Below the pieces are notes generated by a model. That model was not told the DNA's origin. It saw only the letters and a list, made by a program, of their open reading frames with translations, and made no database searches. A program made the position numbers and the translations under genes. Source: Shewanella gelidimarina (lineage in GTDB: Bacteria > Pseudomonadota > Gammaproteobacteria > Enterobacterales > Shewanellaceae). Taken from it: DNA of 64,000 bases. This document shows, one piece after another, positions 44,237 to 52,585 of the stretch; positions within the stretch are counted from its first letter, which is position 1, and each line of letters starts with the position of its first letter. The stretch lies in contig NZ_JAKIKW010000010.1 of NCBI RefSeq assembly GCF_023283945.1, forward strand, positions 1 to 64,000, read 5' to 3'.

Positions 44237-45458
44237 GTGGTTGAGTCTCATCAGTAGTTTTTGCATGGCGGCTGAATATGAGGCTGGCGTTGCTGCCACC
44301 AAAAGCAAAAGAGTTGCTCATCACATGGTTTATCCTAGCGCTGTCGCCGGATTTCACCAGAGGTAATACCGGATTATCAGGGTCTTGCTGTTGATCACAA
44401 CGCTGTGGTGGCAGTCTGTTATCGACGTTTAAATCGCTGAGCAACAGGTAACAAAAGGCCGCTTCAATCGCGCCAGCTGCGCCTAAGGTATGTCCGGTTA
44501 ACGGTTTGGTTGAGCTGCAAGGAGGGAGCTGTTTAGTGAATACCGCTGTGACGGCTCGGCTTTCCATGGCGTCATTTTTGGGCGTCGCCGTGCCGTGTAA
44601 ATTTAAGTAGCTAATCTGCTCGGCATCCAAGTTTGCCATCGATAGCGCAGATTGCATGGCGACGATGGCGCCAGTTCCTTGCGGATGTGGCGCAGAAATA
44701 TGATAAGCATCACTAGACTCCCCCACACCGGTCAATAGAATATGGTCCAGCTCAGTTGCCCGTTCTAGGGTGAACAATGCAGCTCCTTCGCCAATATTAA
44801 TACCATCGCGGTGGGCACTAAATGGCTGGCAATGCGCTTTTGATATTGATTCTAGTGAGCTAAAACCATTGATGGTTAATTGGCATAATGAGTCTACTCC
44901 GCCAACAATGACCATGTCACAGAGGTCAGCGTTGAGCAGCCGTCGTGCGCTGGCAAATGCTTTAGCGCTTGAAGAGCAGGCGGTTGAGACGGTAAAGCAA
45001 GGTCCGCTTAGCCCAAAGTAACGTTGTAAGAACTGACTGCTGTCGCCCAATTCTTGTTGTGAATAGTCATATCCCGCGGGAAATTCAGCATGCTGATGAT
45101 GATGCGCTAATGCCTGCTCGCCAGTGGCGATACCTGAGGTACTCGTGCCAATGACAACGGCAACTCGATTGGCACCATATTGGGTGCTAGCAGCAATAAC
45201 ATATTGTTCGATTTGCTTGGCAGCGACTAAGGCGAGCTGATTATTACGGGTATCAAAGTGTCGCCATTGCGTCGTTAACTCGGGTAGTTTGCTGGCCACT
45301 TCACCAACGAGTACCGGGCGATCAAACATTAAATCATCGCGCCATCTCATGCCGTCGACATTTGCGGTAATGAGATTATTAAGCACCGACGCAGGGGTGT
45401 CACCTAACGGGGTACATAAACCTATTTGGGTTATTGCTATTGCGATATTTGACTTCAC
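44229..45458 (-). CDS. apeO: APE beta-ketoacyl-ACP synthase (ApeO-like)
   Basis: The 409-residue condensing enzyme has the Cys-His-His triad (TACSSSAKAF, LHGTATPKND and TGHTLGAAGA). It resembles KAS I/II enzymes and would pair with the truncated ApeC-like protein, as heterodimeric KS/partner assemblies are described for aryl polyenes. It starts 20 bp after the DUF3261 stop and overlaps apeP by 8 bp. Confidence 0.8.
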   Translation of the reverse strand: MKSNIAIAITQIGLCTPLGDTPASVLNNLITANVDGMRWRDDLMFDRPVLVGEVASKLPELTTQWRHFDTRNNQLALVAAKQIEQYVIAASTQYGANRVAVVIGTSTSGIATGEQALAHHHQHAEFPAGYDYSQQELGDSSQFLQRYFGLSGPCFTVSTACSSSAKAFASARRLLNADLCDMVIVGGVDSLCQLTINGFSSLESISKAHCQPFSAHRDGINIGEGAALFTLERATELDHILLTGVGESSDAYHISAPHPQGTGAIVAMQSALSMANLDAEQISYLNLHGTATPKNDAMESRAVTAVFTKQLPPCSSTKPLTGHTLGAAGAIEAAFCYLLLSDLNVDNRLPPQRCDQQQDPDNPVLPLVKSGDSARINHVMSNSFAFGGSNASLIFSRHAKTTDETQPHV

Positions 45459-45478
45459 TTTAAATCACCATAATAGGT

Positions 45479-46129
45479 TTATAACGGAGTGATGATGAGC
45501 TCGAAATCAGCAGCATCAATCCTCAATTCGACTTTGGCTTGCCATGGATCAAGCTGACTATAACGGATGGTGACAATCGGCTGCGGATCTTCAGCGTTAA
45601 TCTTCATCTCTTTGTTACTTGCTCTCGGCGCTGCAGCAAATAGCTTTCGACAATACGCAGCATCGCAATTATAGCCCTGTATATAGCCATTTTGTAAATG
45701 GCGATTGAGGCTGTCTTCACGCCAATAGACAAGTTGCATAATGGCCAGCAGATACTCGGCTTTAAATTGGTCGCCGAGTAAGGTGCTTTGCTCACTGATA
45801 AGCTTATCGCCATCATAAGTCAGCGTGAAGAGTGGTTGGCCTAAAGGGGCTAAGCCAACTAAGGTCAGCTGTTGCGGATTAAGCTCCAATTGAGTGAGCA
45901 GTTCATGCTGACTCGATTGGGTCTTTATGGTTGTTTTTTGAGTCAGGCTACGCTCAGTCAAAGGCTTTGACGGCTCACTTATGCTGGCGTCGTTGAGCGG
46001 TGCCAGACAGTAACTGACGTTGCTTGGCAGTTCAACGCAGGTTTGTCTTTGCAAGGTTTGGCTACAACCTGCTAACAGCAGCAAGCTGAAGCAGCTTATG
46101 CCTTTAAGAAAATGCGTTAGCTGCGACAT
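45479..46129 (-). CDS. DUF3261 lipoprotein of the APE operon
   Basis: The 216-residue protein has a lipoprotein signal with lipobox LLAGC (Cys22). The mature part is beta-rich with LTYDGDKLISEQSTLL, then YLLAIMQLVYWRE, as in the DUF3261 family found in aryl-polyene operons. It probably acts with the LolA-like and MMPL proteins in moving the lipid-linked polyene to the outer membrane. It overlaps the FAD oxidoreductase stop by 13 bp. Confidence 0.75.
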   Translation of the reverse strand: MSQLTHFLKGISCFSLLLLAGCSQTLQRQTCVELPSNVSYCLAPLNDASISEPSKPLTERSLTQKTTIKTQSSQHELLTQLELNPQQLTLVGLAPLGQPLFTLTYDGDKLISEQSTLLGDQFKAEYLLAIMQLVYWREDSLNRHLQNGYIQGYNCDAAYCRKLFAAAPRASNKEMKINAEDPQPIVTIRYSQLDPWQAKVELRIDAADFELIITPL

Positions 46130-47394
46130 ATTTCTACAACCATATTAAGGCGTCTTTTTGATTCACTGACAAAGGGATTGTTTTGATCCCAAGCATAGCC
46201 CGCTAAAATTGAACAGATCATCTGCTTAATTGTGAGGTCGGGGTCGCTATAAAAGATAGCGTCCTGAAAGCGGCAGTCGTACCAAGCTTCGACGTATGTT
46301 CTAAAGGTATCAACGCCTTTCATTAATGGCGTAGCGTATTCATCCTGCCAATCAATGGCTTCACCATCGAGTTGCTTGATAAGAGCTTTAGCCGCCAAAG
46401 AAGCCGATTGCATTGCAATAGTCACGCCTGATGAAAAGACCGGGTCAAGAAACTCTCCAGCATTGCCTAAGAGCGCAAACTTATTGGTCGCTAAGGTCTT
46501 AACGTTAGCGGAGTATCCTTGTAGCAGCGCGGAGTCATTGACTAACTCAGCATTGGCGAGCAATTTTTTAAGCCCTGGTTCTTCAGATATCATCTGCAGC
46601 AGAACGTCGTCCAAATTACCTGCTAAGTTACCGAGTTGATGTGGCTCTGCAACAACACCGACTGAGCAACGGCCATTGCTAAAAGGGATTAACCAGTACC
46701 AAATATCTTTATTATCAGGGTGAACACTGATGAGAATTTTATTACGGTCGAAATCGGGACAAGTAATATTGTCGTTTATATGGTTAAAAACGGCAGTACG
46801 GGTGGGCAGGTGCGATGGTTTTTCTAAGTCGAGTAGTCGAGGTAACACTCGGCCAAAACCACTGGCATCCAGAATGAACTTTGCGTTAACGGTGTAGGTT
46901 TCGCCGGCTTCATTTTGTACCGTTAGTTCAGGTGCTGAGTCAAGGTTTACCGACTCTACTGACTGGCCATAGCGGATCTCTACGCCTTGCTTAGTGGCTT
47001 CGTCTGCCAGCAGTTTGTCGAACTGAGCGCGTTCAACTTGAAAAGTCGTCCCTGGGCCCGGGGTGAACTTGTCATTAAAGTCGAAGCTGGTGTATTGATC
47101 GCGACATCTAAACGCTGCACCATTTTTATATTGAAAGCCAGCCGCGTTAACAGCGTCGAGCATATTGGCTTCAGCAATCACTTGCATGCAGCAGGGGAGT
47201 AGGCTTTCTCCAATAGAAAAACGCGGAAAATGCTGCTTCTCTAGCACCAGAACGCGTTTGCCCTGAGCATGCAGTAAACTTGCCGCAATACTCCCTGATG
47301 GGCCAGCGCCTATGATGGCAACATCGACGTCTTCAACACGGCTCTGTTCAACATTTTGAGTCATGGTGTTCTGATGTGCATTGGAGCTTAACAT
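46117..47394 (-). CDS. FAD-dependent oxidoreductase with flavin-halogenase fingerprints
   Basis: The 425-residue protein has a Rossmann FAD motif GAGPSGS (29-35), FPRFSIGESLLP at about 56-67 (typical of the halogenase-like branch), Lys90 in GFQYKNGAAF where flavin halogenases place the catalytic lysine, and the halogenase signature WxWxIP as Trp232-x-Trp234-x-Ile236-Pro237. The second FAD motif is GNAGEFLDPVFSSG. It overlaps the MMPL gene by 7 bp and the DUF3261 gene by 13 bp. Related enzymes in APE clusters are usually called only oxidoreductases. Halogenation of the aryl ring is a reasoned possibility, not shown; dehydrogenation or hydroxylation is the alternative. Confidence 0.75.
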   Translation of the reverse strand: MLSSNAHQNTMTQNVEQSRVEDVDVAIIGAGPSGSIAASLLHAQGKRVLVLEKQHFPRFSIGESLLPCCMQVIAEANMLDAVNAAGFQYKNGAAFRCRDQYTSFDFNDKFTPGPGTTFQVERAQFDKLLADEATKQGVEIRYGQSVESVNLDSAPELTVQNEAGETYTVNAKFILDASGFGRVLPRLLDLEKPSHLPTRTAVFNHINDNITCPDFDRNKILISVHPDNKDIWYWLIPFSNGRCSVGVVAEPHQLGNLAGNLDDVLLQMISEEPGLKKLLANAELVNDSALLQGYSANVKTLATNKFALLGNAGEFLDPVFSSGVTIAMQSASLAAKALIKQLDGEAIDWQDEYATPLMKGVDTFRTYVEAWYDCRFQDAIFYSDPDLTIKQMICSILAGYAWDQNNPFVSESKRRLNMVVEICRS

Positions 47395-49805
47395 TGAGAT
47401 GGTTTCCTTGTGAAAATTTGAATAAATGGCGACAGTAAAAAGGTAAAGCTAATGCCTATTAACAGGGTCAAACCAAATGCGCTAATGGCTGGGGTTTGGC
47501 TAAATGCAAGTAAACCAAAAGCGAGTAGTGTCGATATTGCTGACATGAGTACGGCCATCATCACCCCGCGAGTCTTTTGATTTGCTTCAGCAAAAAACAG
47601 GCTGTAGTCAATGCCGATCCCAAACACTAAAATCAGCGCCAACGCATGAAACAGGGTCAATGGCGCGTGCATTAGCCCTAATGTCGATAAGGTCAAGATA
47701 GCGGCAAATGCGGGTACGCTCACCACGATTGACGCGAGTTTCACACCGAATCTAAAGGTGAATATGCTTACGGCAGTGATCAATGCGATGACCAGCAGTG
47801 CCAGTGTTAGTTGACGATAGTGGCCCATTACTTTGGATATGTCGCCCACCTTATCCACTAAATCAACGTTGGGATTGTCGCTAAACAGGGCAGACAATGT
47901 GTCGAGTTGTTTAATGCCACCGAGTAATACAATGGATGCGTAGCCAGAGTCTTGTTGCGGCATTAACCACATCGAGCTCAACTGCTGCCCGGCGGCAGAT
48001 TGTAAAAAGTCTTCGACATGGATATAGCGGTTTTTTGCCGCTGTAAATTCATCCGCTAACGGTTGTTTAATGCTGTCTTCAATCCCCAAATGGTCAAGAA
48101 TTTCGACTAAATGTTGCTGATAAATTTGCTGCTGTAACTGGTAGTTTCTTGCTTGTGTTTTTTCACTGGGCAGAAATTTGCTCAAGCTAAAGTGATTGCC
48201 AAGCAATTGCTGTTGTTGTGCCGTCTCGAGAATAGGTTCTAGTCGCTCAAGCGCTTGCTTTACTTGTTCTTCAGTTTGTCCAGAGACCAGCAGAAACTGA
48301 TTATCTGTTCCGCCACTGAGTACGGTGCGTAGCGTGTCTTCTTGCTGCTGAATTGCGGCGGGTGTGTGTTGTAACTGACGAATATCATCATTGCTCTTGA
48401 GCTGCGAGAGCCCTACACCGATAAAAGCTACCGTGCTAAGTAACAGGATTACCCTTGATAATCGCGATGATGGCATGGCGCGCTTAAGCATAAAACCTTG
48501 GTATGTATCAGCAAGCTCAAGCAGGTGTCGGCCGTCATTTAGTGTTGCACCCGCCAATTTAGGGTAGGCAAACACTAAGGTTAAATATGCCCCTATTAGA
48601 CCCGCAGCGCAAAATATGGCGACTTGTTGCATCCCCGGGAAAGGCGCTAGCCCCAGTGAGCCATAGGCGATAATACTGGTGACTAAGGCTAATGAAATCG
48701 CTGGCAGAATGGCTAATGAAGTCCGGTTAGCATCTTGCTGAGGATGATTTAATCGTTCGCAGTAAAAGTGAAAGCAGTAATCAATGGCGATGCCAATAAG
48801 GCTGGTGCCAAATACTAGGGTCAGTAAATGCAACTCGCCAAATACCACAAGCGTGAGTACGACGGCAAAAAGCAGGCTGCAGCTGAGCGTAATGACAGCA
48901 ATCATTAACGGCATGATGGAACGAAAGGCAAACCAGACTAAGGCGATAACCCCGATAAGCGAGATGAGGCCAATGCTTGAGACCTCTTTTTTTGCATTGT
49001 CAGTGGCTGCCGCGGCATGAAAAAGCGCGCCTGCGTGTATAAAATCAACCGCAGCAAATTCGGCACTGACCGCCCGCTGTGCAGTATTGAGTGCGCTCAG
49101 CTGTGATTGTTGAGCATTAGGACTAAAGACGCTTTGTAACCCTTTTGCCATCACGATAGCGACATAGCGTGGCGTAGCTTTAGCATCATTACTGGGTAGG
49201 CGAGTCACCAGCACAGCGTTTTCTACGCTTAACGCTTGCTTGGGGGCCAGTGCGAGTAAGTTATCAGGGTAGAGCAACAGCGGATCATGACTTATTAAGG
49301 CGCTATTGGCGTAACCAAAGGCGCTATAGAGTTTCTGTAAACTCGCTTGAGTTAGCTGTGGCCACTGATTTTGTGTGAGTTGCTGTTGTTGTTTATCGGT
49401 CAGTAGGTTGAATCGGTACGGAAAGTAAAAGTCGTTTAAGGCTTCGGCTTGCGAAATGTCAGCGCTACTGATGCCAGTGAACACCGCGGAACTATTTGAT
49501 TTTAACTGCTGCATGAGTGCTGATGCAGCGCTCACCGCTTGGTTTTTATCAGCACTAATAACCCCGATATAGAGTCGATTGGCTAGCTGCTGTTCAACTT
49601 GAGCAATGGCTCGTTGCTCAAGTGGTTGTTCACTTACTTTAGGCAGCATGGCCAAAATATCAGTCTGGATCTTGGCGCCAGATTGCCATTGTAAAAACCC
49701 CAGTGTTAGCGTGAAAAATACCAATGCCAGCCAGACCAGTAACTTTTTACTTGGGCTGAGTGTGGCTAACACGCTAAAAACGGCTAGAGGAGATTTTGCG
49801 CTCAT
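47388..49805 (-). CDS. apeM: MMPL/RND-family exporter of the APE operon (ApeM-like)
   Basis: The 805-residue protein has 12 membrane helices in two halves, each with one large periplasmic loop (about 45-275 and 455-640). Family segments include GTSLIGIAIDYCFHFYCERL and FGIGIDYSLFFAEANQ. Such proteins export lipids or pigments across the inner membrane by proton drive. It overlaps the LolA-like gene by 4 bp. From context it moves the aryl-polyene lipid towards the LolA-like carrier. Confidence 0.85.
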   Translation of the reverse strand: MSAKSPLAVFSVLATLSPSKKLLVWLALVFFTLTLGFLQWQSGAKIQTDILAMLPKVSEQPLEQRAIAQVEQQLANRLYIGVISADKNQAVSAASALMQQLKSNSSAVFTGISSADISQAEALNDFYFPYRFNLLTDKQQQQLTQNQWPQLTQASLQKLYSAFGYANSALISHDPLLLYPDNLLALAPKQALSVENAVLVTRLPSNDAKATPRYVAIVMAKGLQSVFSPNAQQSQLSALNTAQRAVSAEFAAVDFIHAGALFHAAAATDNAKKEVSSIGLISLIGVIALVWFAFRSIMPLMIAVITLSCSLLFAVVLTLVVFGELHLLTLVFGTSLIGIAIDYCFHFYCERLNHPQQDANRTSLAILPAISLALVTSIIAYGSLGLAPFPGMQQVAIFCAAGLIGAYLTLVFAYPKLAGATLNDGRHLLELADTYQGFMLKRAMPSSRLSRVILLLSTVAFIGVGLSQLKSNDDIRQLQHTPAAIQQQEDTLRTVLSGGTDNQFLLVSGQTEEQVKQALERLEPILETAQQQQLLGNHFSLSKFLPSEKTQARNYQLQQQIYQQHLVEILDHLGIEDSIKQPLADEFTAAKNRYIHVEDFLQSAAGQQLSSMWLMPQQDSGYASIVLLGGIKQLDTLSALFSDNPNVDLVDKVGDISKVMGHYRQLTLALLVIALITAVSIFTFRFGVKLASIVVSVPAFAAILTLSTLGLMHAPLTLFHALALILVFGIGIDYSLFFAEANQKTRGVMMAVLMSAISTLLAFGLLAFSQTPAISAFGLTLLIGISFTFLLSPFIQIFTRKPSQC

Positions 49806-50524
49806 CGGGCTTCTCTGCTGCTATCTTCCTCTGTGGGAGAAAAGCGTGCTTTGTCTTGATCTGTTAAGGGCATTTCATTGATCGCCGAAAATTCGATGCG
49901 GCTGCGGTCTTGGTTGTCACTGAATAGGATCAAGGTTTGGATCTGTTGCTCACCCATTAACACCAGCCTAGGGATCGCCTTTTTGACCAAAGGGTCTATT
50001 GGCGTCAAACCCAGTTGCCATTGTGCATTGCTGGCGCTTTGTAAGCTCAATTGAAAATGTTGTTCGAGCGTGTGTAGATCGCCACTGAGCAGGGCGTTGA
50101 GCAGGGTTGGCATTAATTGCGACAGTTGATTGGCCGTGGTGGATTGCTGCACATCGCTAATGTGGACTTGCCCTTGACTGTCGATTTGGGTCAAGCGACC
50201 CGCTTGTAAGATTAGGGTGCTATTGAAGGGCGACTGCTGCTGCCAGATCACGCCGAGCTGTTTAGAAAAGACAAAAATACCTTTACTGATCAGTGGTTTT
50301 TTAAGGACCTTTAAGTGCCGATACTGAGTAAATACCCCCTTCGCTTGTGAGCTTGGTGCTAGCTGCTTAGAGAGCTGGGTTAACTCACTCGATGATGCCG
50401 TTTGTGCAAATAATGCGTCGAAACTAGTCTCACTATGAGCCGAAAAGCTCACGGCATTACCGATTAAGAGGATGCAGATTAATATGAACTGGCAGCTGCG
50501 CGACTCAGACCCTGTGAACGTCAT
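49802..50524 (-). CDS. apeL: LolA-like periplasmic lipid carrier (ApeL-like)
   Basis: The 240-residue secreted protein has a signal peptide (cleavage near SFS-A or AHS-E) and a LolA-type half-barrel with AKGVFTQYRHLKVLKKPLISKGIFVFSK and the following VIWQQQSPF motif. It would take a hydrophobic polyene lipid from the MMPL pump across the periplasm to the outer membrane. It is coupled by ATGA to the thioesterase gene upstream and to the MMPL gene downstream. Confidence 0.8.
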   Translation of the reverse strand: MTFTGSESRSCQFILICILLIGNAVSFSAHSETSFDALFAQTASSSELTQLSKQLAPSSQAKGVFTQYRHLKVLKKPLISKGIFVFSKQLGVIWQQQSPFNSTLILQAGRLTQIDSQGQVHISDVQQSTTANQLSQLMPTLLNALLSGDLHTLEQHFQLSLQSASNAQWQLGLTPIDPLVKKAIPRLVLMGEQQIQTLILFSDNQDRSRIEFSAINEMPLTDQDKARFSPTEEDSSREAR

Positions 50525-50991
50525 TTATGTGAGCCTGTGGTCGGGGTCAGCGAAGCGCTTGATTGATCATTCGCATCGACAAGTTTGACTATTTTATGTT
50601 GAAACACCTCAGGCGTAACAAAGCACAACTCTTGGGTTTGCATGTCAACCGCGGCTTGTATGGTATAGCCTTTGGTAATGCGTTTTTTAGTGACGGCATC
50701 CAATACTTGGTAATTAATTTTTAACCGATTTTCCCATTCAACGATGGCGGCTTTGATAATCACCTTTTGCTCAAAAGTACTCGACTGTACATACTTGATC
50801 TGCAAGTCGACAATGGGCCAGCTATAGCCTGAAGCTTGCATTGCTCGGTAGCCGTAATCGATAAGGTCGAGTAACTGGCAGCGAGCAATTTCAAAATAAC
50901 GCAGATAGTTTCCATGCCAGGTAATGCCCATTGAATCGACATCATGGAAAGGGATAACGATTTCAATCTCGGTGCTTATAATCCCTTTCAT
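50521..50991 (-). CDS. apeK: APE hot-dog thioesterase (ApeK-like)
   Basis: I place the start at 50991 (MKGIISTEIE), 34 bp after the ammonia-lyase stop; the longer frame to 51114 would run into that gene. The 156-residue 4-hydroxybenzoyl-CoA thioesterase-type protein has the motif PFHDVDSMGITWHGNYLRYFE with the catalytic Asp. It likely releases or edits acyl chains in the pathway. The C-terminal 20 residues are charged. Confidence 0.8.
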   Translation of the reverse strand: MKGIISTEIEIVIPFHDVDSMGITWHGNYLRYFEIARCQLLDLIDYGYRAMQASGYSWPIVDLQIKYVQSSTFEQKVIIKAAIVEWENRLKINYQVLDAVTKKRITKGYTIQAAVDMQTQELCFVTPEVFQHKIVKLVDANDQSSASLTPTTGSHK

Positions 50992-51025
50992 AAGGTCATT
51001 ATCCTTGCTGGCACGGTAACGCGCA

Positions 51026-52585
51026 TTAACATACTTCCCAATCGCCACTTTGGATCTTGTCGACGGTAGCACGGAGTGCTTGCTCCAATGGTCTGTCTTC
51101 GGTGAGCAGTTCAAAATCGGCTTCGACTTGCGCTAACGTCTTAGCCAGTGATGGTGTGATAGAGCTTGGGGCTAGCTCTTGTTGCATGATACGCAACCGA
51201 ATACCTTGAGACATGGCCAGCAACGCTGCGGCCGCGACTTGTTCTGTAAGTTGTAACACTCGTATACAGTCACGCGCCGAAATGGTGCCCATGCTGACTT
51301 TATCTTGATTATGGCACTCGGTAGAGCGTGAAAAAACACTGGCAGGCATGGTATTTTTTAGTGCTTCAGCAGTCCATGCAGACACGCCAATCTGTACGGC
51401 TTTAAAGCCGTGGTTGATGGCTTTACGCTTACCCATTGCCGCTGAAAGATTAGCGGGCAGACCATTATTAAACTTTTGATCCATCACTAACGCCATCTGG
51501 CGGTCAATTAAGTCGGCAATGTTGGCCACGGCAATTTTCATCGCATCCATCGCAAATGCGATATGGCCGCCATAGAAGTGCCCGCCGTGAAGGATATGCT
51601 CACCTTCGGCATCCACAATAGGATTGTCGTTAGCGCTGTTAAGCTCGGTTTCGATAAACTGGCGCATAAAGGGCAGCGCATCTTGCAGTACACCGATCAC
51701 ATGGGGTGCGCAGCGAATTGAGTATCTGTCTTGTAATCTGTCTGAGTTACGCGGGTGAGTGTGATGATTTAAGTCCTCACGGATCCACGCGGCAATTTGA
51801 TTTTGACCCGGGTGTGGCTTGGCGGCAAACAGGATCTCATCGAAGTGGTTCGAATTTCCTTTTAACGTTAGTGAGGCCATCGCCGTAATGCGGCTTGATA
51901 ATCGAGCCATATATTGAGCGCGATCAAAGGCTAAACAAGCCAGTGCCGTCATCACCGCAGTGCCATTCATTAGCGCGAGCCCCTCTTTAGGGCGCAGCGT
52001 CAACGGGATAATATTCAGTTGTTTATAAACGTCGCTAGTCGGGCGTCGCTCACCTTGATACATGACATCACGCTCACCAATGAGTACGGCCGCAAGGTAA
52101 GACAAGGGCGTTAAATCACCACTGGCACCGACGGAACCCTCTTCTGGGATCACCGGAGTAATATTGAGGTTCAGCAGTGTCTCAATGCGTTCGAGTAGTT
52201 CAAAGCTGACGCCAGATTTACCATAGGCGAGAGAGCTTAAGCGACAAGCCATTACCGCCCGCGTTTGTGCCACCGATAGAATATCGCCAAGACCGCAGCC
52301 ATGAAAACGGGTCAAATGCAGTGGTAGCTCATGAACAAGATCGAGGCCGACGGTGACAGTGCAGGAGTCTCCGTAACCGGTGGTAACGCCATAAACCACG
52401 CCTTCTTCTTTGAGTAAGCTATCGATAAATAACGCACCTTTTTGAATATAGGCTCGGTATTCTTCGGTCTGCTTTAACTGTGCGGTTGCCCCTTTTGCAA
52501 TTGCTACAACGTCTTCAAGAGACAAATTACGGTAGCCAAACTCAACGGTTTGTTGCTTGATGTTTAGGGAATTAGCGTGGGTCAT
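51026..52585 (-). CDS. MIO-type aromatic amino-acid ammonia-lyase within the APE operon
   Basis: The 519-residue protein is a HAL/PAL/TAL-family enzyme. The Ala154-Ser155-Gly156 triad (GSVGASGDLTPLSYLAAV) forms the MIO cofactor, the catalytic Tyr lies in VVYGVTTGYGDS (Tyr65), and RFHGCGLGD holds the selectivity pair Phe94-His95. Histidine-lyases have Ser-His there, tyrosine-lyases His-Leu and phenylalanine-lyases Phe-Leu, so the pair is a mixed type. I infer deamination of Tyr or Phe to the (hydroxy)cinnamate starter that ApeH loads onto ACP. Histidine is unlikely as substrate because no other hut gene is present. It overlaps apeJ by ATGA, so it belongs to the operon. Confidence 0.85.
   Translation of the reverse strand: MTHANSLNIKQQTVEFGYRNLSLEDVVAIAKGATAQLKQTEEYRAYIQKGALFIDSLLKEEGVVYGVTTGYGDSCTVTVGLDLVHELPLHLTRFHGCGLGDILSVAQTRAVMACRLSSLAYGKSGVSFELLERIETLLNLNITPVIPEEGSVGASGDLTPLSYLAAVLIGERDVMYQGERRPTSDVYKQLNIIPLTLRPKEGLALMNGTAVMTALACLAFDRAQYMARLSSRITAMASLTLKGNSNHFDEILFAAKPHPGQNQIAAWIREDLNHHTHPRNSDRLQDRYSIRCAPHVIGVLQDALPFMRQFIETELNSANDNPIVDAEGEHILHGGHFYGGHIAFAMDAMKIAVANIADLIDRQMALVMDQKFNNGLPANLSAAMGKRKAINHGFKAVQIGVSAWTAEALKNTMPASVFSRSTECHNQDKVSMGTISARDCIRVLQLTEQVAAAALLAMSQGIRLRIMQQELAPSSITPSLAKTLAQVEADFELLTEDRPLEQALRATVDKIQSGDWEVC

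Noticed and set aside
44237-44308. N-terminal extension of the ApeP-like dehydratase
   Set aside because: It would overlap apeO by 80 bp; ATG 44236 gives an 8-bp overlap like the other junctions.
50992-51114. N-terminal extension of the ApeK-like thioesterase
   Set aside because: The extra 41 residues overlap the end of the ammonia-lyase gene and are not thioesterase-like; Met at 50991 gives the normal family start.
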